From Kuschelorhynchus macadamiae (taxonomy: Eukaryota > Arthropoda > Insecta > Coleoptera > Curculionidae), in contig JAUTXW010000878.1 of the NCBI GenBank assembly GCA_030620095.1, forward strand, positions 690,501 to 754,500: a DNA stretch of 64,000 nt, read 5' to 3'. Made by a program: the position numbers and the translations under genes. Below, piece after piece: positions 1-10,229 of the stretch (within the stretch, counting starts at the first letter, position 1; the number at the start of each line of letters is the position of its first letter). The notes under the pieces were generated by a model. That model had not been told where the DNA came from and ran no database searches. It saw only the letters and a program-made list of their open reading frames with translations.

Positions 1-147
1 CAACAATTAAATCGTTTTTCTAAATGTCACAATTACAATATGACGGTGACATGATTAAAGCATAAATTATGAACTAACAGTTTTAATTGTTTTAGCAACT
101 AGATGTGGTCTAATTTCTAAACCTTTTTAGTGAAAACAGTGTTAAAA
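1..147 (-). repeat. MITE copy 1 (partial, runs off window start)
   Basis: Read on the minus strand this matches the repeat at 40801-41018: a terminal TTCACTAAAAAGG-like block near 147, an internal ATCTAGTTGC block, then TTGTAATTGTGACATTTAG near position 20. The family end, best seen at 40804 and 57842, is CCGTATTCACTAAA. No coding capacity. The far end lies outside the window. Confidence 0.6.
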
Positions 148-333
148 GTTTAAGTTTTAAATCTAATATATTTCAAAGACTTTTTGCATCAACTTGTTGG
201 CGATGTGGGTTTTAATTATTTTTTATTATTTTCAAAAATATGTTCTAAAACAAGTCATTGAAAAAATTATTATTCTATTAAAAGACTCGCTGTATCTCAG
301 AAACCAATCTAGCAATCAATTAAGACTTTTATA

Positions 334-445
334 CCAGTATTCACCAAATAGGTTTAAATTTAGACCAGTTCCAACTTGACAGTTATAGGTTTAAGATGAC
401 ATTTTTAACAATCGAACAAATAGTTTTAAGTTCCAACTAGACCTG
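334..445 (-). repeat. MITE copy 2 (3' half)
   Basis: The segment starts with CAGTATTCACCAAATAGG, a diverged form of the family terminus. It continues through AACTTGACAGTTATAGG and AGATGACATTTTTAACAAT, both shared with the copies at 40801-41018 and 57685-57843 in inverse orientation. It appears to be a second partial copy beside copy 1. The intervening 148-333 has no recognisable feature. Confidence 0.55.
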
Positions 446-479
446 GTATAACTCGATAATTTCGATCATTAATACTAGT

Positions 480-970
480 GAATACGAGGGTTAACGCTTC
501 TGCATCTGTTTTGTGTTTTCTTTACGTCCTGACGCGAATTACGTTATTTGCTGAGGAAAAACACTTTTTAAAAAATTCCATTTTTATTTCAAACCGAAAA
601 TTTACAAGTTTTCAGAACAAGAGCGGACTAATAAGTGATTCAACACCGTCCTTTGCTTATATGTATAATATATCGTTATCTCTAAATAGAAATGTAATGC
701 TTAGCATTATAGGGGATGTAACTCCTCCACCCCTGTATGGACATATAAACTGGAAGTTTTTATGACCTAAAATTATTTGAGAATAATCAGTTAATTCATT
801 TTTAAATTACTATGTCATTTATTTGGTTTCTACTTTTTGGTTGTTTAATATTTACCTTAGGCCATAAATACTTGTATAAAATATATATTATTATAATTAT
901 TAAAATTACATATAGTAGAATAGTCCACAAACTTGTCTTCTAATATATAATATTACTTTCAATTTTTTGT
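480..970 (-). repeat. Terminal region of gypsy copy A (possible LTR or 3' end)
   Basis: Positions ~605-960 match ~41370-41640 over most of their length (shared blocks GTGATTCAACACCGTCC, CATTATAGGGGATGT and TATTTACCTTAGG). It lies downstream of the env-like frame on the minus strand, so it is either the 3' LTR or the 3' untranslated end of the element. I could not find a matching copy at the 5' side (8.6-9.4 kb), so calling it an LTR is inference. The 95-residue plus-strand frame here is not supported as a gene. Confidence 0.45.
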
Positions 971-974
971 TCAT

Positions 975-1160
975 TTATTTCATCTTGTAACCACCCAATT
1001 TTTCCAAGTTTATGGAATTAGTTCTCAAAAGTCTTATATTATTATAGACATCTTTATTTGTGGAATTTGATTTAATATTAGATATTGGTACATTTAAAAA
1101 TTCGTTTCTTGAATTTTTATAACACTTAAGTATTACATTACTTATTTTAAGACTATATGT
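975..1160 (-). pseudogene. env-like C-terminal fragment of gypsy copy A
   Basis: The minus-strand frame has a run of Asn, Lys and Leu residues ending LEKLGGYKMK and a stop near 975. The same block occurs in copy B near 41690-41900, directly downstream of the env-like frame there. In copy A it is cut from the rest of the env-like region by the transposon at 1162-3319, so the reading frame from 1161 to 1238 is transposon end sequence. This is a remnant of the envelope-like gene of an errantivirus-type element and is not functional. Confidence 0.45.
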
Positions 1161-1161
1161 A

Positions 1162-1788
1162 CAGGGTGTTCCAGCGAGGACTGAACAGGGACCTATTTTC
1201 GACCTTCCTTGTATTTTGGAAAAATTCAAAATAGCCAATCGATGTATTTTTTCTTGTAGAATCCAAAAATATCATCGAAAAAATATTTGAACCAGAAACA
1301 AAAGAGTTACGCTATGCATCAGGTGTTTTTTAAATGGAATGTATCGTTTTTTATACGATTTTTGGAAAGAGTGATTTTTTTTATGTCCGTTCTGATTAAA
1401 AGATTTGATTTTGCGATAGCTGTTTATATTACATTTTAATGTTTTACAAACTAAAATTTTAGCTTCACCTGTTTAAAATATACGATAGGTTGGTATAGGT
1501 GATCAAGGTAAAATGACGTTTGAATGCTTTGTCAATAAAAATTGACATTATTTTAATTATTGTCAAAGTCTTCACCTAAAAAATATATATTTGACTCTGA
1601 TCCAAATGAAATACTCTTTGGACGAGAGACTACAGATTGTTATGCTATCTTACAAGTGCCAAGAAAATGCAAGAGAAGCAAGAAGAAGATTTATTGCAAA
1701 TTTTCATAGAAATATATCCATCAATACAATTCTAAGGATAAAAAACCTATTTGAGGAAAATAAAACTTTACATGATAGAAAAAGAAAT
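1162..1788 (+). repeat. Left inverted arm of the 1162-3319 transposon
   Basis: This arm is the reverse complement of 2724-3319, with only scattered mismatches visible over most of its length. It ends inside the sequence coding for the transposase helix-turn-helix region (GAAAAAGAAAT is the last shared block). It has about 30 bp (near 1605-1640) that the right arm lacks. Confidence 0.9.
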
Positions 1789-1809
1789 TCAATAAAAAAT
1801 AATTATTAA
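1580..1809 (+). pseudogene. Inverted duplicate of transposase N-terminus
   Basis: This plus-strand frame repeats the first ~65 residues of the transposase encoded on the opposite strand at 1827-2921, then runs into unrelated sequence and stops near 1809. It keeps MKYSLDERLQIVMLSYKCQ, typical of the DUF4817-like helix-turn-helix at the start of many insect mariner-like transposases; the main copy has lost part of this. It shows a frameshift relative to the upstream KSSPKKYIF block. It is best read as part of the expanded inverted end, not as a gene. Confidence 0.75.
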
Positions 1810-1826
1810 ATAATAAAATAAAACTA

Positions 1827-2921
1827 CTAATAACATAAGTTTTCAATGTGACCGCCGTTTTTCTCGAAACAACATCGATAACCCCTTTGTAGCCTTTCTA
1901 AACTTGCTGTTACAATATGATTTTCCTGGTTAAGGCGGTTGATTTCATCGACAATTTTTCCCATGATCTCTTGAATATTTTCGTTTCGTTGTCTGTATAC
2001 GACGTTCTTCAAATGGCAAAGAAATGTATCCAAAACTGAGAGGTCGGGGCTATTGGGCGGCCAAGCATATGTTCCATTTCGCCCTATCCATTCGTTATGG
2101 CGCCGATTTAAAAATTGAACCACATCATGCACGGCATGAGGAGGCGCCCCATCATGTTGCCAAATTAAATTCTGATATTCTGCCAATGGTAAGTCTTCCA
2201 AAAAATTTTCAATTTCGTTTTCTAAAAACTCATAATATCTGTGCCCATTTAAAGTCCCGTTAAAAAATATTGGTCCCAAAATTTTATTGTTTTTTATCCC
2301 ACACCAAACATGAATAGAATTCCTCCCTTGAAATTTAATAGTCTGGAACTTTTTTGGATTTTCAACGGCCCAGTGGTGACTATTATGTCTGTTGAATACT
2401 CCCGATGTTGTGAAAGTAGCTTCGTCGGTCCACACAATATTTTTGAATAAATCAGGGTCTTCGTTTTCTTGCCGAATTACCATTTGAGAAACAAATTGGA
2501 AGCGAAGTTCTTTTTGTGCCGGTGTTAGGTGCTGAAGTGGAAGGATACGAAAAGGCCTAAATTTATGAATTTTCAGAGTCCTGTGAACAGTCCCTCGGGT
2601 AACTCTTCTGCGCCTTACACCGCCACCGTACTGAACTTCCCGAACTGCATCCGAAATAGATTTGGTTAGATTAACTAGAAAATAATTTATAATGGCCTGG
2701 TCTCGATTTCTTCTTCTTTGTATATTTCTTTTTCTATCATGTAAAGTTTTATTTTCCTCAAATAGGTTTTTTATCCTTAGAATTGTATTGATGGATATAT
2801 TTCTATGAAAATTTGCAATAAATCTTCTTTTTGCTTCTCTTGCATTTTCTTGGCACTTGTAAAATAGCATAATCGATCGATCAGAGTCAAATATATATTT
2901 TTTAGGTGAAGACTTCGACAA
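1827..2921 (-). CDS. Mariner-like D,D,D transposase, 5' end damaged
   Basis: A continuous frame of ~364 residues. Residues ~15-70 form a helix-turn-helix of the DUF4817 type (KCQENAREAKRRF, then FHRNISINTILRI). The catalytic RNase-H-like core follows: first Asp in VWTDEATF, a VWCGI block, second Asp in WQHDGAPPH, and third Asp in SPDLSVLDTF. There are 40 residues between the second and third Asp, longer than classic mariner (34), as in DD41D-type relatives. All three acids are present. The 5' end lacks an ATG in frame at the expected site (the frame opens at a TTG), and part of the helix-turn-helix is deleted compared with the inverted copy at 1591-1809. It was recently intact but is probably inactive unless translation starts elsewhere. 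Confidence 0.85.
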   Translation of the reverse strand: MSKSSPKKYIFDSDRSIMLFYKCQENAREAKRRFIANFHRNISINTILRIKNLFEENKTLHDRKRNIQRRRNRDQAIINYFLVNLTKSISDAVREVQYGGGVRRRRVTRGTVHRTLKIHKFRPFRILPLQHLTPAQKELRFQFVSQMVIRQENEDPDLFKNIVWTDEATFTTSGVFNRHNSHHWAVENPKKFQTIKFQGRNSIHVWCGIKNNKILGPIFFNGTLNGHRYYEFLENEIENFLEDLPLAEYQNLIWQHDGAPPHAVHDVVQFLNRRHNEWIGRNGTYAWPPNSPDLSVLDTFLCHLKNVVYRQRNENIQEIMGKIVDEINRLNQENHIVTASLERLQRGYRCCFEKNGGHIENLCY

Positions 2922-3319
2922 TAATTAAAATAATGTCAATTTTTATTGACAAAGCATTCAAACGTCATTTTACCTTGATCACCTATACCAACCTATCGTA
3001 TATTTTAAACAGGTGAAGCTAAAATTTTAGTTTGTAAAACATTAAAATGTAATGTAAACAGCTATCGCAAAATCAAATCTTTTAATCAGAACGGACATAA
3101 AAAAAATCACTCTTTCCAAAAATCGTATAAAAAACGATACATTCCATTTAAAAAACACCTGATGCATAGCGTAACTCTTTTGTTTCTGGTTCAAATATTT
3201 TTTCGATGATATTTTTGGATTCTACAAGAAAAAAAACATCGATTGGCTATTTTGAATTTTTCCAAAATACAAGGAAGATCGAAAATAGATCCCTGTTCAG
3301 TCCTCGCTGGAACACCCTG
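2724..3319 (-). repeat. Right inverted arm of the 1162-3319 transposon
   Basis: Partner of 1162-1788. It has lost ~30 bp where the left arm encodes SLDERLQ; the junction reads GATCGATCGATTATG. Because this arm belongs to the full transposase gene, the deletion affects that protein. Confidence 0.9.
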
Positions 3320-3321
3320 TA

Positions 3322-4330
3322 CAAAATATTACTTTGGGTATTTTTACAGCTTTCTGTTGCCGTAATATATTTATTGGTTGCTACGACCCATTTGCCTTCG
3401 TCAATGTTTTGAATTACTAAACTATCTATTTTTACTGGAATTTGCTTACAATTCGTAATAATCTTAATAGATGCATTTCGTAAGGTAATGTTTTAAATAT
3501 ATTTTCAGAGTGTATATGGTTGTACAAAAATTCATTGTCTGTGATCTTTTTATATGGATCGTTTGAATATCCAAAATTCTTCTCACTTACTATAAGATAT
3601 TTAAAATTAGGTATTATTTTTTTATAGTAATCACAATTAGGTGTTGGTATAGGAAATAAATTATATAAAGTATAGTCTTGTTTTTCGACAAAAATGCATT
3701 TCTATAATTACACTATTAATGATAGTTCCTAGTGCCTCAATTAAACCACGTTTATGTCTAGGTTGTTTAGGGGTAATATTTCATTTATATGACGTAATAT
3801 TTTTTGCTTTTGATTTTCAATAATTACATAAGAATTGCAATATTCCGTATTAGTAAGTTTTATTTTTCAAATGTAATTTTAACATATTAAATTTTAAACT
3901 TAAATTATTCCTTTTAGATCAAGTATTTAAATAAATGTCCAGTGACTGTTTGTTTTCTGGGCATGTCCCAGTTTGTAGGGTAAGATGCCAGGGTTTTGGT
4001 TTAGTTCGTGGTACTTTGGTTTGTCTCTTTGGGTGTAGGTCCATCTGTAATAAGAGGCCGTTTTAATTCTTTTATATGTATAATTTCTGTCTTTTAGGAT
4101 TTTTAATATTTACAATTTTTACTCGATTATGTTCAAGGATTTCTTTTATTATGAAAGGTCCATTAAACTTAGCTTGATTTTAATTTCTTGGGGAGAGTTT
4201 TTTATATATCTTTTGATTAAGCTTAAATTCCTAGTGTTTATCACCTTTAGAGTTAGTTTTTACAAGCATAGTTTCTTTTTGAATTTCAATTTTCTCTGTA
4301 AGTGTATCGTGTGTGATCGCGTCTAGTTTT
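3322..4330 (-). pseudogene. env-like region of gypsy copy A (decayed)
   Basis: The minus strand from ~3690 to 3340 matches copy B at 41930-42300 (shared blocks near 3411-3600), which reads as an envelope-like frame. In copy A it is broken by stops and cut at 3320 by the transposon insertion. Errantivirus-type insect elements carry a third ORF with an envelope-like protein downstream of integrase, and the position here fits. 3700-4330 has no long frame and lies between env and integrase. Function is inferred from position and from copy B. Confidence 0.5.
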
Positions 4331-4379
4331 TGTTTATGAGATAAAACGTAATCTGAATAAAATGTAGTTGATATTAAAT

Positions 4380-5040
4380 CAAAAGTGTCACGTGAATTTA
4401 CGCCATAATTGCGTAAGGTATTAATTTAGAAATTGGTTTATTTTTGTCTTGACTTCTTAGGAATCTTAAGTGCTCTATTAGGGTAGAATGAAAACGTTCT
4501 ACTGGCGAATTAGATTTGTGATGTCCTGGGGTTGTAAAGTGAATATTTTTTTTGGGCTTTTAATAGATTTTTTACTAGTTCATTATTGAATTTGAACCAT
4601 TGTCACTAACAATGGTTCTGGATATCCAAAGAATGAAAAATAGTTTAGAAGTCGTTCGCATACTGACTTGGCGTTCTTCTCACATATGTAACATTGATCG
4701 TATTTCGAAAATGTATAAAATATCGCAAAACAATTTTGATTTTTAAAAACGAGAGGGTCTATATGAATTATTTGAAAAGGTTTAGAAGGTGTCTAGCTTG
4801 TACACAGTCATTTATAAATTGGGTAATTTCTTGTTTTATTCTGGGTCAAAAATAATTTTGATTTAGCCTGTCATAGGTTTCTGTGATTCCTCTGTGATTA
4901 GTTTTGATTTGATGTTGATGAGTCACCAATAAAAATTTTTTACCTATATCTTTAATACTATTGACTGGTTTTGTACACCTTACTATTTTTGGTTTTCGGA
5001 AGTTCTGTATGTATAGGTTTATAAGTATAGGGATAAGTTC
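4380..5040 (-). pseudogene. Ty3/gypsy integrase remnant, copy A
   Basis: Read on the minus strand in several frames. The catalytic core shows FGYPEPLLV near 4620 followed by a DNG-like block (second Asp region), and SPVERFHSTLIEHLRFLRS near 4480-4540, which carries the catalytic Glu. Upstream near 4790, HID-type sequence and FSKY mark the first Asp region. Frameshifts separate these blocks. The same order occurs in copy B (43000-43465) and copy C (~60950-61400). Integrase joins the retroelement cDNA to chromosomal DNA; this copy cannot encode it. Confidence 0.8.
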
Positions 5041-5047
5041 TTCGTTG

Positions 5048-5590
5048 TTAATATAATTCTTTTATTTCAAAATATACTTTTATTTTAGAATGAGGTGATG
5101 TCTTTATTAAATATTGCAAACACATATTATTAATTATTCCATCTAGGATACTTAATCCGGGATTTTCTGTATCATTTTGAACACTATGCACAGTATTTCC
5201 TGAGGTATATATATCAGGTAAGTTATATTTCTTTTGTTCATTGTTTTCTTGACCTGCGGAAGTCGAGGGCAAATTGATATCTACCTTTCGTACTTGATCT
5301 GAGTCGGGGTTGCCTTTATTCGAGTTTGCATTTATTTGAGAATCAAGTTTTGGTGTCACGATTCAACTATGTCGATATCAGTGTCTCCTGGGCTGTTTAT
5401 TACACAGTCATTTTCGTATAACTTTAATTGAATTCTCGATAATGCGTCTGGATTGGAATTTTGCGAACCCTTTTTATAAATTATTTTGATAATCAAATTC
5501 TTCTAAGCTTAATCTCCATCGAGTTAATTTCGAATTTACGTTGTTTTGATTAAATAACCAAACTAAAGGTCTGTGATCAACATATATATA
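5048..5590 (-). pseudogene. RNase H tail and linker, gypsy copy A
   Basis: The minus strand from 5590 reads VDHRPLVWLFN, then LTRWRLSLEEFDYQ and, after a frameshift near 5475, NPDALSRIQL. This is the characteristic end of Ty3/gypsy RNase H (DH-PLVWL, then DALSRI). A 103-residue open linker frame follows (5048-5359). The segment is cut at ~5590 by the transposon at 5590-7375, which has replaced the middle of RT and RNase H present in copy B at 44180-44750. Confidence 0.75.
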
Positions 5591-7375
5591 CCGGGTGTCA
5601 ACGAATCTATTAGAGAGGCCATAACTTTTAAAGCATTTGATGTATCAAAACGAAATTTCCGGTCACCTCTGGTTTTACCGGAAATGACTCCAGTTTCGAT
5701 TTTTTATATGGAACACTGTATATTTTTACATTTTTTGGATTTCTGAGACAATTCTGAATCAGAATGTGACATTTTAAAAACTTTTTAAGCCTACTAGATT
5801 TTTTTATAGCAGCTTTTAAAATTGCATCTAAGTAGCCATGACCGGACGCAAATTAATCCAAGGACCTGAAAGGATGACAGAAGAATACAATCGCTAAGTT
5901 TTAGTGATTAGTCTGATAGCTAGGAATAAGAGAAGTTGATAAAATCAAATTTTTGTGTCTAACTATTTTTTTCAAATGGCGTCCCTTTTTAAACAAGCAC
6001 TTTTTGATTGATTTTTCTGCGAATCTAGCGGTATTAAATTTTTGCGATTGGATTAAAAATAAGCTCAAAAATTAAATATTACTAAGAAAAATACTCGATA
6101 ATCAATTATTTACTTTTATCAAGTGTGACATGGATATCCATGCTGGATATTAAGTAGGATTTTTAATTATGACAGTTGGTTGATCAAGATTACTTCCGTT
6201 GGATCTATCTACGCGTCATGTCACGTAAAGTCTGCCCAGCCTATCTCTGTTGATGAAAAGAATGCATGCCTATACGCCTAACGCTCGGAACATCATTTTT
6301 TTATACAGTTTTCTGCTGCTCCTCTTCAGATATCGTCAACAAATTTAGGCCTGCAAATCTGTATCTTTGGTTAACAAATAGTTCAGAGTATTAAACAAAA
6401 ATATTACTTCAACTAACTTCAATAACTCTGTAAAATCTAAAAGTACAATATTCGAATTCACTGTAGTTGTTCAAAGTGCATTCCTCCTTGTTCACGACAC
6501 ATTTACGCTCGTTCAATTGCATCTTTCAACATGTTGTGCAGCATCTGAGGCGTAATAGTTCTAAATACACGTACATCCTTTCTTCTAAGATTTCAAGAGT
6601 GGCTGGGGCTGTTACATAGACTCTTTCTTTAACATATCCCCAAATAAAGAAATTGAGAACAGTGAGACAGGTGAACGGGCGGGCCACCATATTGGGTCAT
6701 CGGTTGCAATAACTTTATTATTAAAATAATCAATTAAATAATTAAGAACTTATCTGGTATTGTGAGGCGGTGCTCCATCTTGCTGGAAGTAAATTCGGCG
6801 TAAAACTTCTAAAGGTAGACCATAAAGATGTTCAATTTCATTTTGGAGCAAGCCTAAGTACCTAACCCCTGTTAATTGGCCTTGAAATAAAATTGACCCA
6901 ATTATTCTGTTACCAACGACACCAGCCCAGACATTGACACCAAACCTTGAAAATTTCCTACTCTCATTTCATGTTGATTTTGTTGGGTCCAATAACGAGT
7001 GTTTTGCTTGTTATCTTGAATCCAGATTTACTAATATACCATTATTAGTAAATCTAGATTCGTCAGAAAATAAGATAAAGTTGATACAATTTGGGTTAAT
7101 TCTACAATTTTGGAGAACCAATCACAAAACAATACCCGTCTATCGCCATCGTCAGGATACAAATATTGGTGTAACTGGTATTTAAAAGCTCGATATCCGT
7201 GTTTCTATAGTATTTTTCTAGCTGATTCATCACTTAAACCCAGTTTCTGATTAATTTTTCTTAAAGAAACAGTTTTATCAACTTCAACCATAGCAAGAAT
7301 GTTAATCTCCATTTTTTCATTTATAATAAATATGCCTTCCACCACTTGATTTCCTTCTTGATGCATAAAACAATT
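5590..7375 (-). mobile_element. Second mariner-like (D,D,D) transposon, degenerate
   Basis: The insert lies within gypsy copy A, between RT (break near 7378) and RNase H (break near 5590). One end begins CCGGGTGTCAACGAATC after a short TA run. The other end is not sharply defined, because I see no clear inverted repeat at ~7375. It carries a decayed transposase at 6475-7330. Positions 5600-6450 hold no recognisable protein. The insertion is accompanied by loss of ~570 bp of the host gypsy element. Confidence 0.65.
6475..7330 (-). pseudogene. Mariner-like transposase pseudogene
   Basis: Pieces in several minus-strand frames line up with the 1827-2921 protein. They are a helix-turn-helix (VSLRKINQKLGLSDESARKI, ~7205-7285), the first catalytic Asp in FSDESRF (~7050), VNVWAGVVGNRIIGS (~6890-6940), the second Asp in QQDGAPPH (~6780), and a C-terminal REQGGMHFEQL (~6470-6500). 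The third catalytic position reads VLNFFIWG, so Asp has become Asn. Frameshifts and stops disrupt the gene. The family is confidently mariner-like, but it cannot be active. Confidence 0.75.
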
Positions 7376-7384
7376 CTCGAGCAT

Positions 7385-7700
7385 TCTTAAAAATTCATAA
7401 TGACCAAAATCTGTATCAAATACAGTTTTAGGAATACCTTCATTACATATATCAATTTGATGAAAACCGTTAGCAAGATCTAACGTAGAAAAATATTGTG
7501 CTTTACGTAATTTATCTAGAATCTCTTTAATATTAGGTAATGGAAATTTATCAGTTACCGTGACGTCATTTATGCCACTTAGGTCGATGACCACACGGTA
7601 TTTCGGCATTCTCAAGAACTATCCAGATTGGAGATGAATAAGGGGGAATTTAAATTTGAATCTCTTATAATATTTTGAGCTAAAATTGAAATTTGATCTT
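7385..7700 (-). pseudogene. Reverse transcriptase N-terminal part, gypsy copy A
   Basis: The frame 7205-7615 begins with Ty3/gypsy RT: KYRVVIDLSGINDVTVTDKF, FPLPNI, then YFSTLDLANGFHQI, the motif carrying the first catalytic Asp. It continues to DFGHYEFLRM and then switches at ~7378 into the transposon sequence, so the palm with the YLDD motif is missing. Copy B (44594-44989) keeps both halves. The ~67 residues after FLRM in this frame are transposon-derived and must not be read as part of RT. Confidence 0.85.
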
Positions 7701-7719
7701 TTATTTCTTTTTTATAAAT

Positions 7720-8600
7720 TTCTGGATATCTATAACTTTTAGTACAAATAGGAGTATCAGTAGTTAATTTTATTTGATGTTTTATTTTTTTTATTTGTAA
7801 ATGTTAAAGGTATTCCTTCGCAGTGTAAAACATCTCTAAATTCAAAACAAAGTTTAAGTATTTTTTGTTTCTCTTCATAATTACAATGATCTAGTCTTAG
7901 ATTCTTTAGATTGGCTTTAAGTTGGATGTCTAGGTCTTTATCAAAATATTGTTCATTTGAATTGTCGGCAACAAAATTGAGTTACTTTATATTTATTTTT
8001 TCAATTTCGAGGGGTTCGAAGAAATGTATTTTAACTAGGTTTTCCGATGTGTTTAATATAGTCGTATAAGTAAGATTATTTTTTATTTCTACTAGACATT
8101 CAGGAATTTTTACATTTCCGAATTTTTGGTAAGAAAGTATACTTGTTTCTTCTGTGATATTCACAAGCATTTTTATTTTTTGTATACATCTTGGTGAAAT
8201 TATATAAGTGAATTTTTCTTTACTAATTTTGGGTAAAGTTTGTTTTTCATTTTTCCCTAAATAGCGTATTGGAATTTCAACGTACGGGGATTGTAAAATT
8301 CGTTTTTTAATTATTAAGGTCTAAGCCTATTATACGGCAAATTTGTCTCAAAAATGAAATAAACAGAATGTCTGAATACCTTGCGTTTTAAACGTAAGAA
8401 ATATTGGAATTGTTACTGTTTCATTATCAAATGACATTGCATGTGCAGTTTGCACCTGAAATATTTCAACTTTAATGTAGATGGAAAAATGTTTATAAGC
8501 TATTTCTGGTTTTATAAAACTTCGAGTACTTCCAGTATCTAATAGAAAATTTGCGTCTACTTCAGGTAAATAAACGTACGGTAATTCGGCTGTAATTTTA
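7720..8600 (-). pseudogene. Retroviral-type protease and PR-RT linker, gypsy copy A
   Basis: Near 8515-8590 the minus strand reads NFLLDTGSTRSFIK, the DTG active site of a retropepsin with its flanks. Further on, FQVQTAHAMSFDNETV and FCLFHF resemble the rest of the protease fold. A 62-residue frame (7982-8170) and its neighbours then bridge to RT. Stops and shifts interrupt the reading. The protease cuts the Gag-Pol polyprotein in this element class. Copy B has lost this part (its homology stops near 45545). Confidence 0.7.
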
Positions 8601-8639
8601 TTTAAGAATACAATACCTCGTATTCTTGTTCAGGCTCGT

Positions 8640-9426
8640 TCCCGTAAAATCTACAATGTTAGTGTTTTGTATATTTTTGAGTGATGTTTTTTCAATAATG
8701 TTTTAACCAATTTAAATACTAACTATACAGGTTTTTATTGTAGAAAATAAATATCTTGAGAAAGCTCAATATAATGAGCGAACCGTCGATTAAATTATAG
8801 TTTTACTTCTCAATGAGATAACCTATACCCAAGAAAATAATTAACAAAATATTTATATATGGTTAAAGAAAAAAAAAACGAACGCTTGTCCTCCCGAGTA
8901 GTCTCTTGTTTGACTTGCTAATTTTCCCGTTCCTTTTTTCCCTTCTGGTTCTCCAAATTCGAAGTTGCCTCCGTGAAAATTGCATTAGATCGGCACTGCC
9001 TGCTTCCAGTAGGCTTCAAATTTCTTGGGATTTCTTAAGTCCAGAGCGTCACCAAAAGTCACCTTAGATCAGTACTATTTACTTCAAAGGACTCGAACCG
9101 TCGAAATTTCTAGGTATAGTGAATACATTTTTGAAAAAAACCGTGTTTTTTTCCTGCCGACTGCGTCAATTGCCTGCCTGATGACTATTTTCTTTTAGCT
9201 CAAAATAGCTGCATTTTACTTAAATAACTAATTTATACCAAATTTTAAAGTCCCGTTAATACCCGAGAAATAAGCATTTGGAGTTTAAGTGAAACAAGCC
9301 TATATATCTCAGTAATCAGTATAGTAATCACGCTGTGTTGTGTTTTGTTCCTCCTTAGAAGAGCGATGCCTATACTGACGACAAAGCCGATTTTATTTTT
9401 TCAGACGAAAATAATCACATTTTTGA
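8640..9426. other. No gene recognised; expected gag/5' region not found
   Basis: This lies upstream of the protease on the minus strand, where gag and the 5' LTR of copy A should be. I see no capsid-like frame, zinc knuckle or match to 480-970. It holds AT-rich sequence with a moderately GC-rich stretch (8890-9180) and no long ORF. Copy A is probably truncated here, up to the outer arm of the palindrome that starts at ~9427. Confidence 0.5.
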
Positions 9427-9829
9427 AGCGTTTGGGGTTTTGGATAAATCGCCCTGTATATATTATTGACATTTCAACTGCTGTACTATTAAATAAATAT
9501 CGTTCAGTAGCAATATTTAAAAAATGAAATCAATGCAGTAAAATTAGTTAATTAGGTTTTAAAAATTATCATAAAAACATAACATTTTAAATAAAATAGA
9601 GTAATAAATAGATTCCTATATGGTATCCTAGTATAAAATATGAGCTAAAATAAAAATTAAATGCACAATGTTGACTGCAAGACATGCTACCTTCGACCAC
9701 ATTTCCTGATAGCCCCTGTAGTTTTCGAAGTATCCTTAATCCATGTACAACAACATATCAAATATCAAAGGTGTCACAGGACCGAAATTAAGTGTAGTTT
9801 GTGCCATGTCCTTTATATTTCCGGATGTT

Positions 9830-10229
9830 GCTGCTATTGCACTAATTCCGCTTGATTGTTTGGTGATTTTAGGTTTGTTGGTTATTGTCTTCCATACAGT
9901 TGGTAGTTTTAATGATTCGTCGTCCCTTTTATTTAAATCACCTTGTTTTTAGTTTATATGGCTTCTCGGATTAGTCGGATTGCTCTAGCCTCATAATGAT
10001 CTATACTGGCAATCTCCTTAAACTTTTCCAAATTTATTGTGTGGCCGGTTTCCTGATGAAATAGAAATAGGTCGAGGTAGTTTTTGTTTGTTTATACTGA
10101 GTTTATGCTCTTTCCTCTTGCTAATATTCGGCTGTTAGTTTGCTCAACGTAGATTTTTTCACACTTCTGGCATGGAATGCTGTATGCTCCAATTTGATTT
10201 TGCCTTTTGGATTTCCGAATAGTTTACCA
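9830..10229 (-). pseudogene. Penelope-like element C-terminus (GIY-YIG), left arm
   Basis: The minus strand carries GKLFGNPKGKIKLEHT (end of the RT side), then SIPCQKCEKIYVEQTNSR, TGHTINLEKFKEIAS and RAIRLIREA. These match the Penelope GIY-YIG endonuclease (IPC..C, YVGQT, H..NFE, then IREA). Several stops are present. It directly abuts, in the opposite direction, the start of the DNA polymerase remnant at 10230. The same fusion is found at 20111 in the right arm, so the junction predates the inverted duplication. Confidence 0.7.

Larger units (their letters stand above)
1162..3319 (-). mobile_element. Mariner-like (D,D,D) transposon with ~600-bp inverted ends
   Basis: The element starts CAGGGTGTTCCAGCGAGGAC at 1162 and ends with its reverse complement at 3319. 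Both sides are flanked by TA (1160-1161 and 3320-3321), the expected Tc1/mariner target duplication. Copy B of the host gypsy element lacks this DNA at the matching place, which confirms an insertion. The inverted ends are unusually long (1162-1788 and 2724-3319) and almost identical, differing mainly by a ~30-bp indel. They include the start of the transposase gene, so one end carries a second, inverted copy of the N-terminal coding sequence. The insertion looks young relative to its host. Confidence 0.9.

Noticed and set aside
2024..2263. 79-residue plus-strand frame
   Set aside because: Antisense shadow of the transposase at 1827-2921.
7205..7615. 136-residue frame as one RT protein
   Set aside because: It is a chimera: residues after FLRM come from the inserted transposon (helix-turn-helix), not from RT.
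8640..9000. 5' LTR of gypsy copy A
   Set aside because: No match to the terminal block at 480-970, and no primer-binding site that I could defend.
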